DNA from: Lawsonibacter celer
GTDB lineage: Bacteria; Bacillota; Clostridia; Oscillospirales; Oscillospiraceae
DNA length: 64,000 nucleotides
Direction: 5' to 3'
Assembly (NCBI RefSeq): GCF_014281125.1
Contig: NZ_JACOEA010000001.1
Coordinates: 868,001-932,000 of the forward strand
Shown here: positions 49,805-59,095 of the stretch, piece after piece
Numbering within the stretch: position 1 is the stretch's first letter
Layout of the letters: every line of letters starts with the position of its first letter
Made by a program: the position numbers and the translations under genes
The notes under the pieces: model-generated
Databases searched by the model: none
What the model saw: only the letters and a program-made list of their open reading frames with translations
What the model was told of the DNA's origin: nothing

Positions 49805-52354
49805 ATGAAAAAGCAAAAATTCAACGTAACCGGCATGACCTGTTCGGCCTGCTCCGCCCATGTGGAGAAGGCCGTACGCAAGGTCAGCGGCGTTAAAGAC
49901 GTCAACGTCAGCCTGCTGAGCAACTCCATGCTGGTGGACTATGACGAAAGCGCCACTGGCCCGGACGCAATCATTGCGGCCGTGGTCTCCGGCGGCTACG
50001 GGGCTGCACTCCCCCAGAGCGGCGGCAAACAGGCGGCCGCTCCCACCGGCCTCTCCCCCATGGAGGAGGAGCTGCGGAGCATGAAGCGCCGGCTCATTGT
50101 TTCCTTCTGCTTCCTCATTCCCCTGTTTTATCTGGCCATGGGGCATATGATGGGCTGGCCTCTGCCCGCCTTCTTCCATGATCCCCAGAACGTATTCATC
50201 TTGGCCTTCCTCCAGTTCCTGCTGGTGCTGCCCATTTTGTATGTCAACGACAAGTACTTCAAGGTGGGTTTCAAGACCCTGGCCAAGCGCGCCCCCAATA
50301 TGGACTCCCTCATTGCCATCGGCGCCGCCGCGGCGGTGGTATACGGCGCGGCGGCCCTGTTCCAGATCGGCTACGGCCTGGGGCACGGGGACATGGAGCG
50401 GGTCAATCACTATGCCATGGACCTGTATTTTGAGTCCGCCGGCATGATCCTCACGCTGATCACCCTGGGCAAATATCTGGAGACCCGCTCCAAGGGCAAG
50501 ACCGGCCAGGCCATTACCCGGCTGATGGATCTGGCGCCCAAGACCGCCACCGTGCTCCGGGACGGGCAGGAGGTGGAGCTCTCCGTGGAAGAGGTGGCCG
50601 TAGGCGACCGGATTCTGGTCCGCCCCGGCGGCCGCATCCCGGTGGACGGCGTGGTGATCGAGGGGAACTCCTCGGTGGACGAGTCTGCCCTGACCGGCGA
50701 GAGCCTGCCGGTGGAGAAGAGCCCCGGCGACAAGGTGGCGGCCGCCTCCATCAACAAGTCCGGCTCCTTCACCTTCCAGGCCCTGCGCGTGGGGGAGAAC
50801 ACCACTCTGGCCCAGATGATCCGCCTGGTGGAGGAAGCCTCTTCCTCCAAGGCCCCCATCGCCAAGTTGGCCGACCGGGTCGCCGGCATATTTGTCCCCG
50901 CGGTCATCGTCATTGCCCTGATCACCGCTGCAGTGTGGCTCATTGCCACGGGCGGCAATATTGAGCGCGCCCTGACCTCCGGTGTAGCCGTTCTGGTCAT
51001 CTCCTGCCCCTGCGCCCTGGGCCTAGCCACCCCGGTGGCCATCATGGTAGGTACGGGCAAGGGCGCGGAAAACGGCATCCTCATTAAATCCGCCGAGGCC
51101 CTGGAGACCCTGCACACCATCCAGACCGTGGTGCTGGACAAGACCGGCACCCTCACCCAGGGCAAGCCGGTGGTCACCGACTGCTATCCCAACGAGGGGA
51201 CCACCACGGAGGAGCTGCTCTGCGTGGCCGCCTCCCTGGAGAAGCCTTCGGAGCATCCCCTGGCCGACGCCATTGTGGGAGAGGCCGAACGCCGCGGCAT
51301 CCCCCTCGCCCCGGTGGAACAGTTTCTGGCCGCGCCCGGCCGCGGGATCCGCGGCATCATTCACAGCACTCCCATTCTGGCGGGCAACAAGGCCATGATG
51401 GAGGAGGCAGGGGTGGTCCTGGCAGGCTTTGACCTGATTGCAGGCGAGCTGGCCAAGGCAGGCAAGACCCCTCTCTACTTTGCCGAGGGAACGGGTATGC
51501 TGGGCGTAGTGGCCGTGGCCGACACCCCCAAGCCCACCAGCGCCGCCGCTGTGGCCGGCTTCCGGTCCCTTGGCATTGATGTTGTTATGCTGACCGGAGA
51601 CAACCAGCGCACGGCCGAAGCGGTGGGCCGGGAGCTGGGCGTGGACCGGGTGATTGCCGAGGTCCTGCCCCAGGACAAGGAGCGCCAGGTGGCCGCCCTC
51701 CAGGCCGAGGGCAAGCGGGTGGCCATGGTGGGCGACGGCATCAACGACGCCCCCGCCCTGGCCCGTGCGGACGTTGGCATCGCCATCGGCGCGGGCACCG
51801 ATGTGGCCATTGAGAGCGCCGACATCGTACTGATGAAAAGCGATCTGCTGGACGCGGTGACCGCCGTGCGGCTGAGCAAGGCCACCATCCGCAATATCAA
51901 GCAGAACCTGTTCTGGGCCTTCTTCTACAACATCATCTGCATCCCCGTGGCCGCCGGAGCGCTGGTTCTCTTCGGAGGGCCCCAGCTCTCCCCCATGTTT
52001 GCCGCCGCGGCCATGAGCCTGTCCTCTGTGTGCGTGGTTTCCAACGCCCTGCGGCTCAAACTCTTCCGCCCGGCGGAGCCCCAGAACGCCGCCCCCGTAT
52101 CCCACTCCCCCGCTGCGGGTGAGATAATAATCGAAAAAGGAGAACAATCTGTTATGGAAAAAAAGCTGACCATTGAAGGCATGATGTGCAAAAACTGCGT
52201 GGCCCATGTTTCCAAAGCCCTCAACGCCCTGGACGGCGTGACCGCCTCGGTGGACCTGGAGTCCAAAACCGCCGTTGTCACCGGCAGTGCCAGCGACGAG
52301 GCGCTGAAAAAAGCTGTGGAGGATGCCGGCTATCAGGTGACCTCCATCCAGTAA
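49805..52354 (+). CDS. copA: Cu(+)-exporting P-type ATPase with C-terminal CopZ-like domain
   Basis: An 849-residue P1B ATPase. It has an N-terminal heavy-metal domain ([14 protein letters not shown]), then membrane helices, the phosphatase motif [14 protein letters not shown] in the transport helix (about residue 400), the phosphorylation site [10 protein letters not shown] (about 444), and [18 protein letters not shown]. After the last helix an extra heavy-metal domain (residues 784-849) begins [19 protein letters not shown]. This second domain sits at the C-terminus, where standard CopA has none, and looks like fused CopZ. Confidence 0.94.
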   Translation: MKKQKFNVTGMTCSACSAHVEKAVRKVSGVKDVNVSLLSNSMLVDYDESATGPDAIIAAVVSGGYGAALPQSGGKQAAAPTGLSPMEEELRSMKRRLIVSFCFLIPLFYLAMGHMMGWPLPAFFHDPQNVFILAFLQFLLVLPILYVNDKYFKVGFKTLAKRAPNMDSLIAIGAAAAVVYGAAALFQIGYGLGHGDMERVNHYAMDLYFESAGMILTLITLGKYLETRSKGKTGQAITRLMDLAPKTATVLRDGQEVELSVEEVAVGDRILVRPGGRIPVDGVVIEGNSSVDESALTGESLPVEKSPGDKVAAASINKSGSFTFQALRVGENTTLAQMIRLVEEASSSKAPIAKLADRVAGIFVPAVIVIALITAAVWLIATGGNIERALTSGVAVLVISCPCALGLATPVAIMVGTGKGAENGILIKSAEALETLHTIQTVVLDKTGTLTQGKPVVTDCYPNEGTTTEELLCVAASLEKPSEHPLADAIVGEAERRGIPLAPVEQFLAAPGRGIRGIIHSTPILAGNKAMMEEAGVVLAGFDLIAGELAKAGKTPLYFAEGTGMLGVVAVADTPKPTSAAAVAGFRSLGIDVVMLTGDNQRTAEAVGRELGVDRVIAEVLPQDKERQVAALQAEGKRVAMVGDGINDAPALARADVGIAIGAGTDVAIESADIVLMKSDLLDAVTAVRLSKATIRNIKQNLFWAFFYNIICIPVAAGALVLFGGPQLSPMFAAAAMSLSSVCVVSNALRLKLFRPAEPQNAAPVSHSPAAGEIIIEKGEQSVMEKKLTIEGMMCKNCVAHVSKALNALDGVTASVDLESKTAVVTGSASDEALKKAVEDAGYQVTSIQ
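52154..52354 (+). CDS. Possible CopZ chaperone from an internal start in copA
   Basis: An in-frame ATG at 52154 is preceded by AAAAAGGAGAAC (52134-52145), a good ribosome binding site 11 bases away, inside the copA coding sequence. Initiation here would give a 66-residue copper chaperone with MxCxxC (MMCKNC) and the ferredoxin-like HMA fold. The full-length copA product contains the same domain; free CopZ production is inferred. Confidence 0.55.
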   Translation: MEKKLTIEGMMCKNCVAHVSKALNALDGVTASVDLESKTAVVTGSASDEALKKAVEDAGYQVTSIQ

Positions 52355-52393
52355 GCGCCCCTGTGTCCCACAGAGTGCACAACCTGATTCCAG

Positions 52394-52425
52394 GAGCGGA
52401 GACCTTGTGGTCTCCGCTCTTTTTT
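52394..52425 (+). terminator. Terminator of csoR-copA
   Basis: GAGCGGAGACC/GGTCTCCGCTC with a TTGT loop, then TTTTTT. Confidence 0.9.
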
Positions 52426-52427
52426 GA

Positions 52428-52480
52428 TTGACAAACCAGAAAGATGTGGTATCATCTATTTTAGTTGATTGCACATCTTT
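52428..52480 (+). promoter_or_regulatory. marR promoter with long-spaced inverted repeat
   Basis: TTGACA at 52428-52433, 16-bp spacer, TATCAT at 52450-52455. AAAGATGTG (52440-52448) and CACATCTTT (52472-52480) form a 9-bp inverted repeat flanking the -10, a candidate autoregulatory site. Confidence 0.65.
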
Positions 52481-52498
52481 TTATGTCAGGAGAGCGCA

Positions 52499-52975
52499 AT
52501 GGATATTACAAGAAGGCAGATCACAAAAATTGCCCGTGAGGTGGGCAAATTCACCGTCCGCACCCTTCGTGCCGACGGCATTGGGACCGGAGAATTTGAT
52601 GTGCTCCACGTCATACGCAAGAACCCCGGCATCACCCAGTCCGGTGTATGCAGAGTCCTCGGTCTAGACAAGGGCGCTGTGGCGCGGCAGACCGCCAGTC
52701 TGGAGAGCAAGGGCTATTTGATCCGCCGGGAACATCCGGCAGATGGCAGAAGCCAGCTCCTGTTCGCCACGGAGAAGGCCGAGGGGCTGAAGCATTCCAA
52801 AGCACATGTGGAGACCCTGTTCTATGAATGGCTGCTGCAGCCCCTCTCGGAGGAGCAGCGGCAGACCTTTGCCGGACTGCTGGAGATCCTCTATCTTCGC
52901 TGCAAGGCGGAGAGCAAGGCGGACTTTCCGGAAGTGGCCCGGCTGGTAAAGGAGGAAACACCCTATGAAGCATAA
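52499..52975 (+). CDS. MarR-family regulator
   Basis: A 158-residue winged-helix regulator. GEFDVLHVIRKNPGITQSGVCRVLGLDKGAVARQ covers helices 2-4, and the wing is GYLIRREHPADGRSQLLFATEKA with the conserved Asp-Gly-Arg. Overlaps the downstream MFS gene by 11 bp, so it probably controls that exporter. AGGAGAGCG precedes the ATG. Confidence 0.9.
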   Translation: MDITRRQITKIAREVGKFTVRTLRADGIGTGEFDVLHVIRKNPGITQSGVCRVLGLDKGAVARQTASLESKGYLIRREHPADGRSQLLFATEKAEGLKHSKAHVETLFYEWLLQPLSEEQRQTFAGLLEILYLRCKAESKADFPEVARLVKEETPYEA

Positions 52976-54188
52976 GAACCGCAGGCTCTCTCAGGCCATG
53001 CTGTTTATCCTGCTCTTTGGGATTGTCAGCCTGTTCTCCGATATGACCCACGAAGGGGCGTCCAGCATCCGGGGAGCCTATTTTTCCCTGCTGGGCGCCT
53101 CGGCCGGAGCCATCGGCTTTGTCTCCGGCCTGGGCGAGATGATTGGCTATTCCATGCGCTATGTCTTTGGCCGGCTCACCGACAAGACCAAGCGGTACTG
53201 GCCCATGACCATCGCGGGCTATGTGCTGGATGTGCTGGCCGTCCCGGCCCTGGCCCTGGTGGGGGAGCACGGCTGGGTGTGGGCCTGCCTGCTGCTGGTG
53301 ATTCAGCGGATGGGCAAGGCGATCAAGAAGCCCGCCAAGGACACGATCATGTCCTTCGCCGCCTCCCAGGAGGGGGTGGGCAAGAGCTTTGGCATTCAGG
53401 AGGTGCTGGATCAGATCGGTGCCTTCCTGGGGCCGGTGCTGCTCTATCTGGTCCTGCTGTTTCAGACCCAGGGAAGCACCTTCCAGAGCTACGCCGCCTG
53501 CTTCGCGGTGCTGGCCGTACCGGGCGCTATTACCCTGATCCTGCTCCTTGTGACCCGGCGCAAATTCCCCAACCCGGAGCAGTTTGAGCCCTCCCCCAAG
53601 ACTTATATCCCCTTCCGGATGAAACGCGAATTTATCCTCTATATTGCCGGGATCAGCCTCTTCGCCTTCGGCTTTATCGATTACTCCATTATCATCATGC
53701 ACGTCTCCCGGACCTACACCAGGCTTGCCTCCGGGCTCGCCGAGACCTCCTCTCTGGTCAATACAGGCACCCTGCCGCTGCTCTACGCCGGGGCCATGCT
53801 GGTGGACGCCGCGGCCGCACTGCTCTTCGGGCTCCTGTACGACAAAAAGGGTGTGAAGGCCCTGGTCTGGTCCACCGTCATTTCCGCTCCCTTTGCCATC
53901 TTCGTGTTTTCCTTCCGCTCGGTGCCGGCCCTCCTGCTGGGCATTGCCCTCTGGGGGATCGGCATGGGCGCTCAGGAATCCATTTTGAAGGCCGCCGTCA
54001 CCAATATGGTCCCCAAGGACAGCCGGGCCACCGGCTACGGCATTTTTGAGTGTTCCTTCGGGATATTCTGGTTCCTGGGGAGTTGGCTTTTAGGGGTGCT
54101 CTACGACATCAGTGTCCCGGCCATGGTGGCCGTCTCCGTTGCCGCCCAGCTGGCGGCCATCCCCCTGTATCTCCGCTCCGCAAAGTAG
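52965..54188 (+). CDS. MFS transporter under MarR control
   Basis: A 407-residue, 12-TM permease. SLFSDMTHEGASSIRGAYFSLLGASAGAIGFVSGLGEMIGYSMR resembles a family of MFS proteins annotated as putative drug or metabolite exporters. The motif-A loop reads GRLTDKTKRYWPM. Translationally coupled to marR, which suggests efflux of a toxic compound; substrate unknown. Confidence 0.85.
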   Translation: MKHKNRRLSQAMLFILLFGIVSLFSDMTHEGASSIRGAYFSLLGASAGAIGFVSGLGEMIGYSMRYVFGRLTDKTKRYWPMTIAGYVLDVLAVPALALVGEHGWVWACLLLVIQRMGKAIKKPAKDTIMSFAASQEGVGKSFGIQEVLDQIGAFLGPVLLYLVLLFQTQGSTFQSYAACFAVLAVPGAITLILLLVTRRKFPNPEQFEPSPKTYIPFRMKREFILYIAGISLFAFGFIDYSIIIMHVSRTYTRLASGLAETSSLVNTGTLPLLYAGAMLVDAAAALLFGLLYDKKGVKALVWSTVISAPFAIFVFSFRSVPALLLGIALWGIGMGAQESILKAAVTNMVPKDSRATGYGIFECSFGIFWFLGSWLLGVLYDISVPAMVAVSVAAQLAAIPLYLRSAK

Positions 54189-54224
54189 GCAGACAGCAAA
54201 AATGTTAGGTCAACATGGCCCGAA

Positions 54225-54256
54225 AAATGCCGGGAGCGTCAGCGCTCCCGGCATTT
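54225..54256. terminator. Bidirectional terminator
   Basis: AAATGCCGGGAGCG/CGCTCCCGGCATTT with a TCAG loop; A and T tracts on either side. Confidence 0.85.
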
Positions 54257-54259
54257 CCC

Positions 54260-55024
54260 CTATTCATACCGCTTCCCCTGGATGACCGCAGGGAGCACCA
54301 GGCCCAGGCAGGCCGCTAGCATCAGAGGGCCGGTCCACCAATCCCCCCACGCCGCTGGAACGGCGTGCCGCAACACCCAGTAGAGGGCGGGATAGACCAC
54401 CGGGGTCACCGTAGTCCACAGCCGCATGGCCCGCAGGATATGGGGCCAGTTGCGGTTGTTGAAATGCACGCCCGCCAGGTTCATCCGGAACGGTCCGTCT
54501 GCGTAAAAGCTGATCTTTCCTTGATCGTAATAGCCGGGCAGCACATCCCGGGCAAAGAGGCAGAGCCACCCCCCAAACAGCAGGCAGAGTCCTTCCACCA
54601 GCGCCACATGGTTTCCCAGTTCCTCCCCGGTCAGCCCCAGCCGATAAAGCAGCCACAGCTCTGCCGCCGAGACCGCCAGGGATGCGAACCAAACCGGCCG
54701 CCATTTCTTTTTCTCCGCCGCACGGCGCTCCCGCTCTTCCCCGGACAGACGCACGGCGGCGGTCACCAATTCCTCCACCTCGTCCGGGTCCAGTGGGCTG
54801 CCCGCCGTCCGTTCCCCTCGCAGCAATTCGGTCACCGTGACGCCCAGGGTCTCCCCCAGGGGGGTGAGCAGGGACACGTCGGGCAGGCTTAGCCCCCGCT
54901 CCCACTTGCTCACGGCTTTGTCCGACACATACAGCCGCGCCGCCAAGTCCTTCTGGGTCATCCCCTTCTCCCGGCGCAGGCCGGTTAGAAAGGCGCCGAA
55001 TTTTTCCTTGTCAATCTCGTACAT
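54260..55024 (-). CDS. XRE-family HTH protein with membrane domain
   Basis: A 254-residue protein. Residues 8-65 form a Cro/C1-type HTH (FLTGLRREKGMTQKDLAARLYVSDKAVSKWERG). The C-terminal half has about four hydrophobic segments (WFASLAVSAAELWLLYRLG, ALVEGLCLLFGGWLCLFA and others), a layout like SdpI-type or DUF-containing HTH membrane regulators. It probably links an envelope signal to transcription; targets unknown. Confidence 0.75.
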   Translation of the reverse strand: MYEIDKEKFGAFLTGLRREKGMTQKDLAARLYVSDKAVSKWERGLSLPDVSLLTPLGETLGVTVTELLRGERTAGSPLDPDEVEELVTAAVRLSGEERERRAAEKKKWRPVWFASLAVSAAELWLLYRLGLTGEELGNHVALVEGLCLLFGGWLCLFARDVLPGYYDQGKISFYADGPFRMNLAGVHFNNRNWPHILRAMRLWTTVTPVVYPALYWVLRHAVPAAWGDWWTGPLMLAACLGLVLPAVIQGKRYE

Positions 55025-55127
55025 CCCGCAGCCTCCTTACTCTGCGCCCATTTTACGGGGCTGCGCCCGGCCTGTCAATCGACCAGCAGTAGAGTCCTTC
55101 TCCTCCACGGCTTTGCGCCAGCGGTAT

Positions 55128-56453
55128 TCAGCCGCCCTTCCGGCGCAGGAGCACCACCACAACCACCGGCAGAAGGATCACCAGGGAGGACATAATGGTG
55201 GTGAACCACACCATCGGGTCCCCGCCGGAGAGGATCTGCACAATGGAAAGGATGGAGGCCAGAATGGACACCATACCGAACAGAGTCAGCACCCATGCCA
55301 CCGTATCATTGCGGGCCGTCTCAATCTCCTGCTGGTGTTCCACCAGAATATTCAGCTTATGGCTGATATCCTCGATAGCCGCCGGCACCCCATTGGTCTC
55401 AATCACCGCCTGATAGATGCGCTTGACGTTGTGCCAGCGGGAGAGATTGGCCGGGTCGACCGTCCCGTAGGCCCGGAATTCCAGCAGCAGCCGCTTGAGG
55501 GCCCGCAGCTCTTTCATCCGCTTTTTATCCACCGCCGCGATCAGCTGGGTAAAGCGCAGGCAGGTGTATTTTTCGTACAGCGCCGTCAGAACCAGCGGCA
55601 GGCCGTCCTGAGCCTGGGTCTCCATCTCCTCCGCCAGGTCCATGCCCTCATCGGCCACGGCGTAGGAAATGGTCTGGGAGGAGACACAGCACCCCCAGCG
55701 GTAGGAGCCCCGGGTCTGGTCCTTCAGGGCGTACACATAGCGCACGTCCTCCTCCGAACCGTCCTCCGCCGGGGTGTCCAGCGGGCTTCTCTGGTGCAGG
55801 TTGAAGGTAACCTGCTTCAGCGCCTCCAGGGTGCGGAAGCGCTGGGACACCACCGCGACGGTATACACATAGGCCTCCAACAGCAGCCGGCTGTCCGGGA
55901 AAAAACTACGCAGCCCGGCCCGCCCACACAGGTCCAGAACCCGCTTGTCCAGGGAAAAGGAGCGTACTCCTCCGTCTGCGTCCAGGCAGCGGTAGGCCAC
56001 GCCGTTCTCCGCATAGCCCAGGCGGCAGATGCGGTCAAGCGTCTCTATTTGGGAAAAGGTGAGCCCCAGGCACAAAAAGGCCACCCGCGTATGGAACAGG
56101 TACAGATAGGAATTGCACCAGTCAAACTCGCCCTCCGTCCCGTCCTCATCCCGGACCGTAAAGCCATGGGCCCCGGGCAGCTGCGTACCGAAGAGCTGCT
56201 CCAGCAGCACCGTCCGCGCCAGCTCGTAGCAGGCCCCCACCGGCTCCCCCTCTCCCTCGTTGAGCATGGCCTTGACGGTCTCGGTCAGGTCTGTGGTCGC
56301 AATCCTCCGGCGCCGGCAGGTCCGGGCCAGCCAGTCCTCGTCCACCTCCCCCTCCTCATACTTGAGCGGGATGATCAGATAGCTGCCGAGTTTCCCCTGC
56401 CGCAGCATGGATTTCAGCTGGGAAAATTCCTGCGCGCAACGAAGCTCTTCCAT
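55128..56453 (-). CDS. Unrecognised protein with two C-terminal TM helices
   Basis: A 441-residue protein. The first 370 residues are soluble, mixed helical, with no motif I recognise. Two closely spaced hydrophobic segments end the protein (WVLTLFGMVSILASILSIVQIL and MSSLVILLPVVVVVLL) before a basic RRKGG tail. The layout, a long N-terminal domain plus a helix pair at the end, resembles CorA-like or RMD1-like proteins, but the CorA signature GMN is absent. GGGGAGAG precedes the ATG at 56453. Own promoter region holds a 10-bp inverted repeat (56483-56521). Confidence 0.6.
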   Translation of the reverse strand: MEELRCAQEFSQLKSMLRQGKLGSYLIIPLKYEEGEVDEDWLARTCRRRRIATTDLTETVKAMLNEGEGEPVGACYELARTVLLEQLFGTQLPGAHGFTVRDEDGTEGEFDWCNSYLYLFHTRVAFLCLGLTFSQIETLDRICRLGYAENGVAYRCLDADGGVRSFSLDKRVLDLCGRAGLRSFFPDSRLLLEAYVYTVAVVSQRFRTLEALKQVTFNLHQRSPLDTPAEDGSEEDVRYVYALKDQTRGSYRWGCCVSSQTISYAVADEGMDLAEEMETQAQDGLPLVLTALYEKYTCLRFTQLIAAVDKKRMKELRALKRLLLEFRAYGTVDPANLSRWHNVKRIYQAVIETNGVPAAIEDISHKLNILVEHQQEIETARNDTVAWVLTLFGMVSILASILSIVQILSGGDPMVWFTTIMSSLVILLPVVVVVLLRRKGG

Positions 56454-56482
56454 ATAGCATCTCTCCCCGTCTTTTCTCTGCC

Positions 56483-56521
56483 CCATGATACCACAAATGC
56501 TTTTTGTCTGCGGTATCATGG
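56483..56521. promoter_or_regulatory. Inverted repeat upstream of the 55128 gene
   Basis: CCATGATACC (56483-56492) and GGTATCATGG (56512-56521), 10-bp perfect arms with a 19-bp spacer. Each arm contains a TATCAT-like -10 hexamer on one strand. Operator or divergent-promoter duplication. Confidence 0.4.
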
Positions 56522-56632
56522 CGTCGTCCGCGCTTCCGCCCGCAGGGCGGGAGCGGATCGCGCCAGACAGCTGGCAAAACGTCCGCTTTGCGGCTATTTT
56601 ACCATGTCCCCCGCCGGGCGGCAACTCCGCTC

Positions 56633-56661
56633 TTGCGGTTTGCCTCCGATTATAGTAGAAT
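56633..56661 (+). promoter_or_regulatory. Promoter of ilvD
   Basis: TTGCGG at 56633-56638, 17-bp spacer, TAGAAT at 56656-56661. Confidence 0.6.
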
Positions 56662-56699
56662 AGCGTCAATATCCTCAAGTCATAAGGAGGTCCTTTCCG

Positions 56700-58361
56700 A
56701 TGCGCAGCGATAACGTTACCAAAGGCATCCCCGCCGCACCCAACCGCTCCCTGTTCTACGCCCTGGGCTATACCAAGGAGGAGTTGGAGCGCCCCCTCAT
56801 CGGTGTGGTGTGCTCTTACAATGAGATCGTCCCCGGCCACATGAACCTGGACAAGATTGCCGAGGCCGTCAAGGCCGGCGTGCGGGCCGCTGGCGGCACC
56901 CCAGTGGAATTCCCCGCCATCGCCGTGTGCGACGGCATCGCCATGGGCCACGTGGGTATGAAGTACAGTCTGGTCACCCGGGACCTGATCGCCGACTCCA
57001 CCGAGGCCATGGCCATGGCCCACCAGTTCGACGGGCTGGTGATGATCCCTAACTGTGACAAGAACGTCCCCGGCCTGCTCATGGCGGCCGCCCGGGTAAA
57101 CATCCCCACCATCTTCTGCTCCGGCGGCCCCATGCTGGCCGGCCGGCTGAACAACGGCCGGCGCACCTGCCTGAGCCACATGTTTGAGGCCGTCGGCTCC
57201 TACTACGCGGGCAAGCTGGACGAGGAGGGCGTGGAGGAGTATGAGCTCAACGCCTGCCCCACCTGCGGCTCCTGCTCCGGCATGTACACCGCCAACTCCA
57301 TGAACTGCCTGACCGAGGCCATCGGCATGGCCCTGGCCGGCAACGGCACCATCCCGGCGGTCTACTCCGCCCGGCTGCGCCTGGCCAAGCACGCGGGCAT
57401 GCAGATCATGGAGCTGGTCAGGCGCGGCATCCGCCCCCGGGACATTATGACCGAGGCCGCCTTCCACAACGCCGACACCGTGGATATGGCCCTGGGCTGC
57501 TCCACCAACACCATGCTCCACCTGCCCGCCATCGCCCACGAGTGCGGCATCGAGCTGTCCCTGGACATGTCCAACGAGATCTCCTCCCGCACCCCCAACC
57601 TGTGCCACCTGGCCCCCGCGGGGGAGACCTATATGGAGGACCTGGATCGGGCGGGCGGTGTCTACGCGGTGATGAAGGAGCTAACCCGCAAAAACCTGCT
57701 GGACACCTCGGTGCTCACTGTCACGGGCAAAACTCTGGCGGAGAACCTGGAGGGCGCGGTCAACCGCGATCCGGAGCTGATCCGTCCCATTGACAACCCC
57801 TACTCCGCCGACGGCGGCATCGCCGTGCTCAAGGGCAACCTAGCCCCCGAGGGCTGCGTGGTCAAGCGCTCCGCCGTGGCCCCGGAGATGATGGCCCACA
57901 CCGGCCCCGCCCGGGTCTTTGACAGCGAGGACGACGCCATTCAGGCCATCTACGCCGGCAAAATCGTCCCCGGCGACGTGGTCATCATTCGCTACGAGGG
58001 GCCCAAAGGCGGCCCCGGCATGCGTGAAATGCTCAACCCCACCTCCGCCATCTGCGGCATGGGCCTGGGAGAGAGCGTGGCCCTCATCACCGACGGCCGC
58101 TTCTCCGGCGCCACCCGTGGCGCCGCCATCGGCCATGTCTCCCCCGAGGCGGCCCTGGGCGGACCCATCGCCCTGATTGAAGAGGGGGACATTGTCTCCA
58201 TCGACATCCCCGCCTGCCGGATTGAGATGCAGGTGGACGACGCCGTCCTGGCCGCCCGCCGCGCCAAGTGGACCTGTCCAGAGCCCAAGATCAGGACAGG
58301 CTACCTGGCCCGGTACGCCAAGCTGGTCTCCTCCGCCGCCCGGGGCGCGGTGCTGGAATAA
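56700..58361 (+). CDS. ilvD: Dihydroxy-acid dehydratase
   Basis: A 553-residue Fe-S dehydratase of valine/isoleucine/leucine synthesis. Cluster and metal motifs: [37 protein letters not shown], and [20 protein letters not shown] at the C-terminus. It stands apart from other ilv genes. AAGGAGGTCC precedes the ATG. 28 bp downstream is a TetR gene, possibly cotranscribed. Confidence 0.95.
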   Translation: MRSDNVTKGIPAAPNRSLFYALGYTKEELERPLIGVVCSYNEIVPGHMNLDKIAEAVKAGVRAAGGTPVEFPAIAVCDGIAMGHVGMKYSLVTRDLIADSTEAMAMAHQFDGLVMIPNCDKNVPGLLMAAARVNIPTIFCSGGPMLAGRLNNGRRTCLSHMFEAVGSYYAGKLDEEGVEEYELNACPTCGSCSGMYTANSMNCLTEAIGMALAGNGTIPAVYSARLRLAKHAGMQIMELVRRGIRPRDIMTEAAFHNADTVDMALGCSTNTMLHLPAIAHECGIELSLDMSNEISSRTPNLCHLAPAGETYMEDLDRAGGVYAVMKELTRKNLLDTSVLTVTGKTLAENLEGAVNRDPELIRPIDNPYSADGGIAVLKGNLAPEGCVVKRSAVAPEMMAHTGPARVFDSEDDAIQAIYAGKIVPGDVVIIRYEGPKGGPGMREMLNPTSAICGMGLGESVALITDGRFSGATRGAAIGHVSPEAALGGPIALIEEGDIVSIDIPACRIEMQVDDAVLAARRAKWTCPEPKIRTGYLARYAKLVSSAARGAVLE

Positions 58362-58389
58362 ATTCCAATCGGCATAGGAGGGTCTTGCT

Positions 58390-58953
58390 TTGTCTCAAAC
58401 CACCAAGCGCGCGCTGGAGGCTTCCCTCAAACACCTGCTACTGCAAAAGCCGCTGGATAAGATCACCATCAGTGATATTGCGGAGGACTGCGGCATCAGC
58501 CGGATGACCTTTTACTACCACTTCAAGGATATTTACGACCTGATCGAGTGGTCCTGTGTGGAGGATGCCGCCAGGGCCCTGGAGGGGAAAAAGACCTATA
58601 ACACCTGGGAGCAGGGCTTTCTTCAGATCTTTGAGGCGGTCCTGGACAACAGGCCCTTTGTCATGAACGTCTATCATTCCGTTAGCAGGGAGCAGATTGA
58701 GCGCTACCTTTACCAGCTGACCTATGACCTGCTCATCGGTGTGGTGGAGGAAAAGGCGGCCGGTATGTCTGTGCGGGATGAGGACAAAAAGTTTATTGCG
58801 GACTTTTATAAATTTGCCTTTGTGGGGCTGATGCTGGACTGGATCAAAAACGGCATGAAGGAGGACCCCCAGTCCATCATTGACCGGCTGAGCATTCTGC
58901 TCCACGGGAACATTGCCGCCGCGCTGGACCGCTACCGCGCCGACCGCGGTTAA
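58390..58953 (+). CDS. TetR-family regulator
   Basis: A 187-residue regulator starting at TTG 58390 (GGAGGG upstream). HTH: LQKPLDKITISDIAEDCGISRMTFYYHFKDIYDLI. The C-terminal domain resembles DhaS-type TetR proteins (LIGVVEEKAAG, YKFAFVGLMLDWIKNGMKEDP). It lies just upstream of oleate hydratase, with two matching palindromes between the genes, so a fatty-acid-responsive repressor is inferred. Confidence 0.88.
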   Translation: MSQTTKRALEASLKHLLLQKPLDKITISDIAEDCGISRMTFYYHFKDIYDLIEWSCVEDAARALEGKKTYNTWEQGFLQIFEAVLDNRPFVMNVYHSVSREQIERYLYQLTYDLLIGVVEEKAAGMSVRDEDKKFIADFYKFAFVGLMLDWIKNGMKEDPQSIIDRLSILLHGNIAAALDRYRADRG

Positions 58954-58968
58954 ACAAACCGCCCTGTC

Positions 58969-58985
58969 TGTTCAAAGTCTGAACA
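58969..58985. promoter_or_regulatory. Candidate TetR operator 1
   Basis: TGTTCAAAGTCTGAACA, a 17-bp near-palindrome centred at 58977. Shares the core TCAAAGTYTGA with operator 2. Confidence 0.6.
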
Positions 58986-58988
58986 ATT

Positions 58989-59030
58989 CCGGCGCCGTGC
59001 TCAAAGTTTGAGCACGGCGCCGGTTCTGTT
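58989..59030 (+). terminator. Terminator of the TetR gene, overlapping candidate operator 2
   Basis: A 17-bp stem CCGGCGCCGTGCTCAAA/TTTGAGCACGGCGCCGG with one central base, then TTCTGTTT. Its centre, GTGCTCAAAGTTTGAGCAC (58997-59015), repeats the palindrome core of 58969-58985, with centres 29 bp apart. Confidence 0.75.
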
Positions 59031-59032
59031 TA

Positions 59033-59061
59033 TTGCCTTACCGTCCTTCTGGTGGCACAAT
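59033..59061 (+). promoter_or_regulatory. Promoter of oleate hydratase
   Basis: TTGCCT at 59033-59038, 17-bp spacer, CACAAT at 59056-59061; just downstream of the two palindromes. Confidence 0.6.
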
Positions 59062-59095
59062 AGGGCCATCAAAAAGAAAACGGAGGCAATGAACC

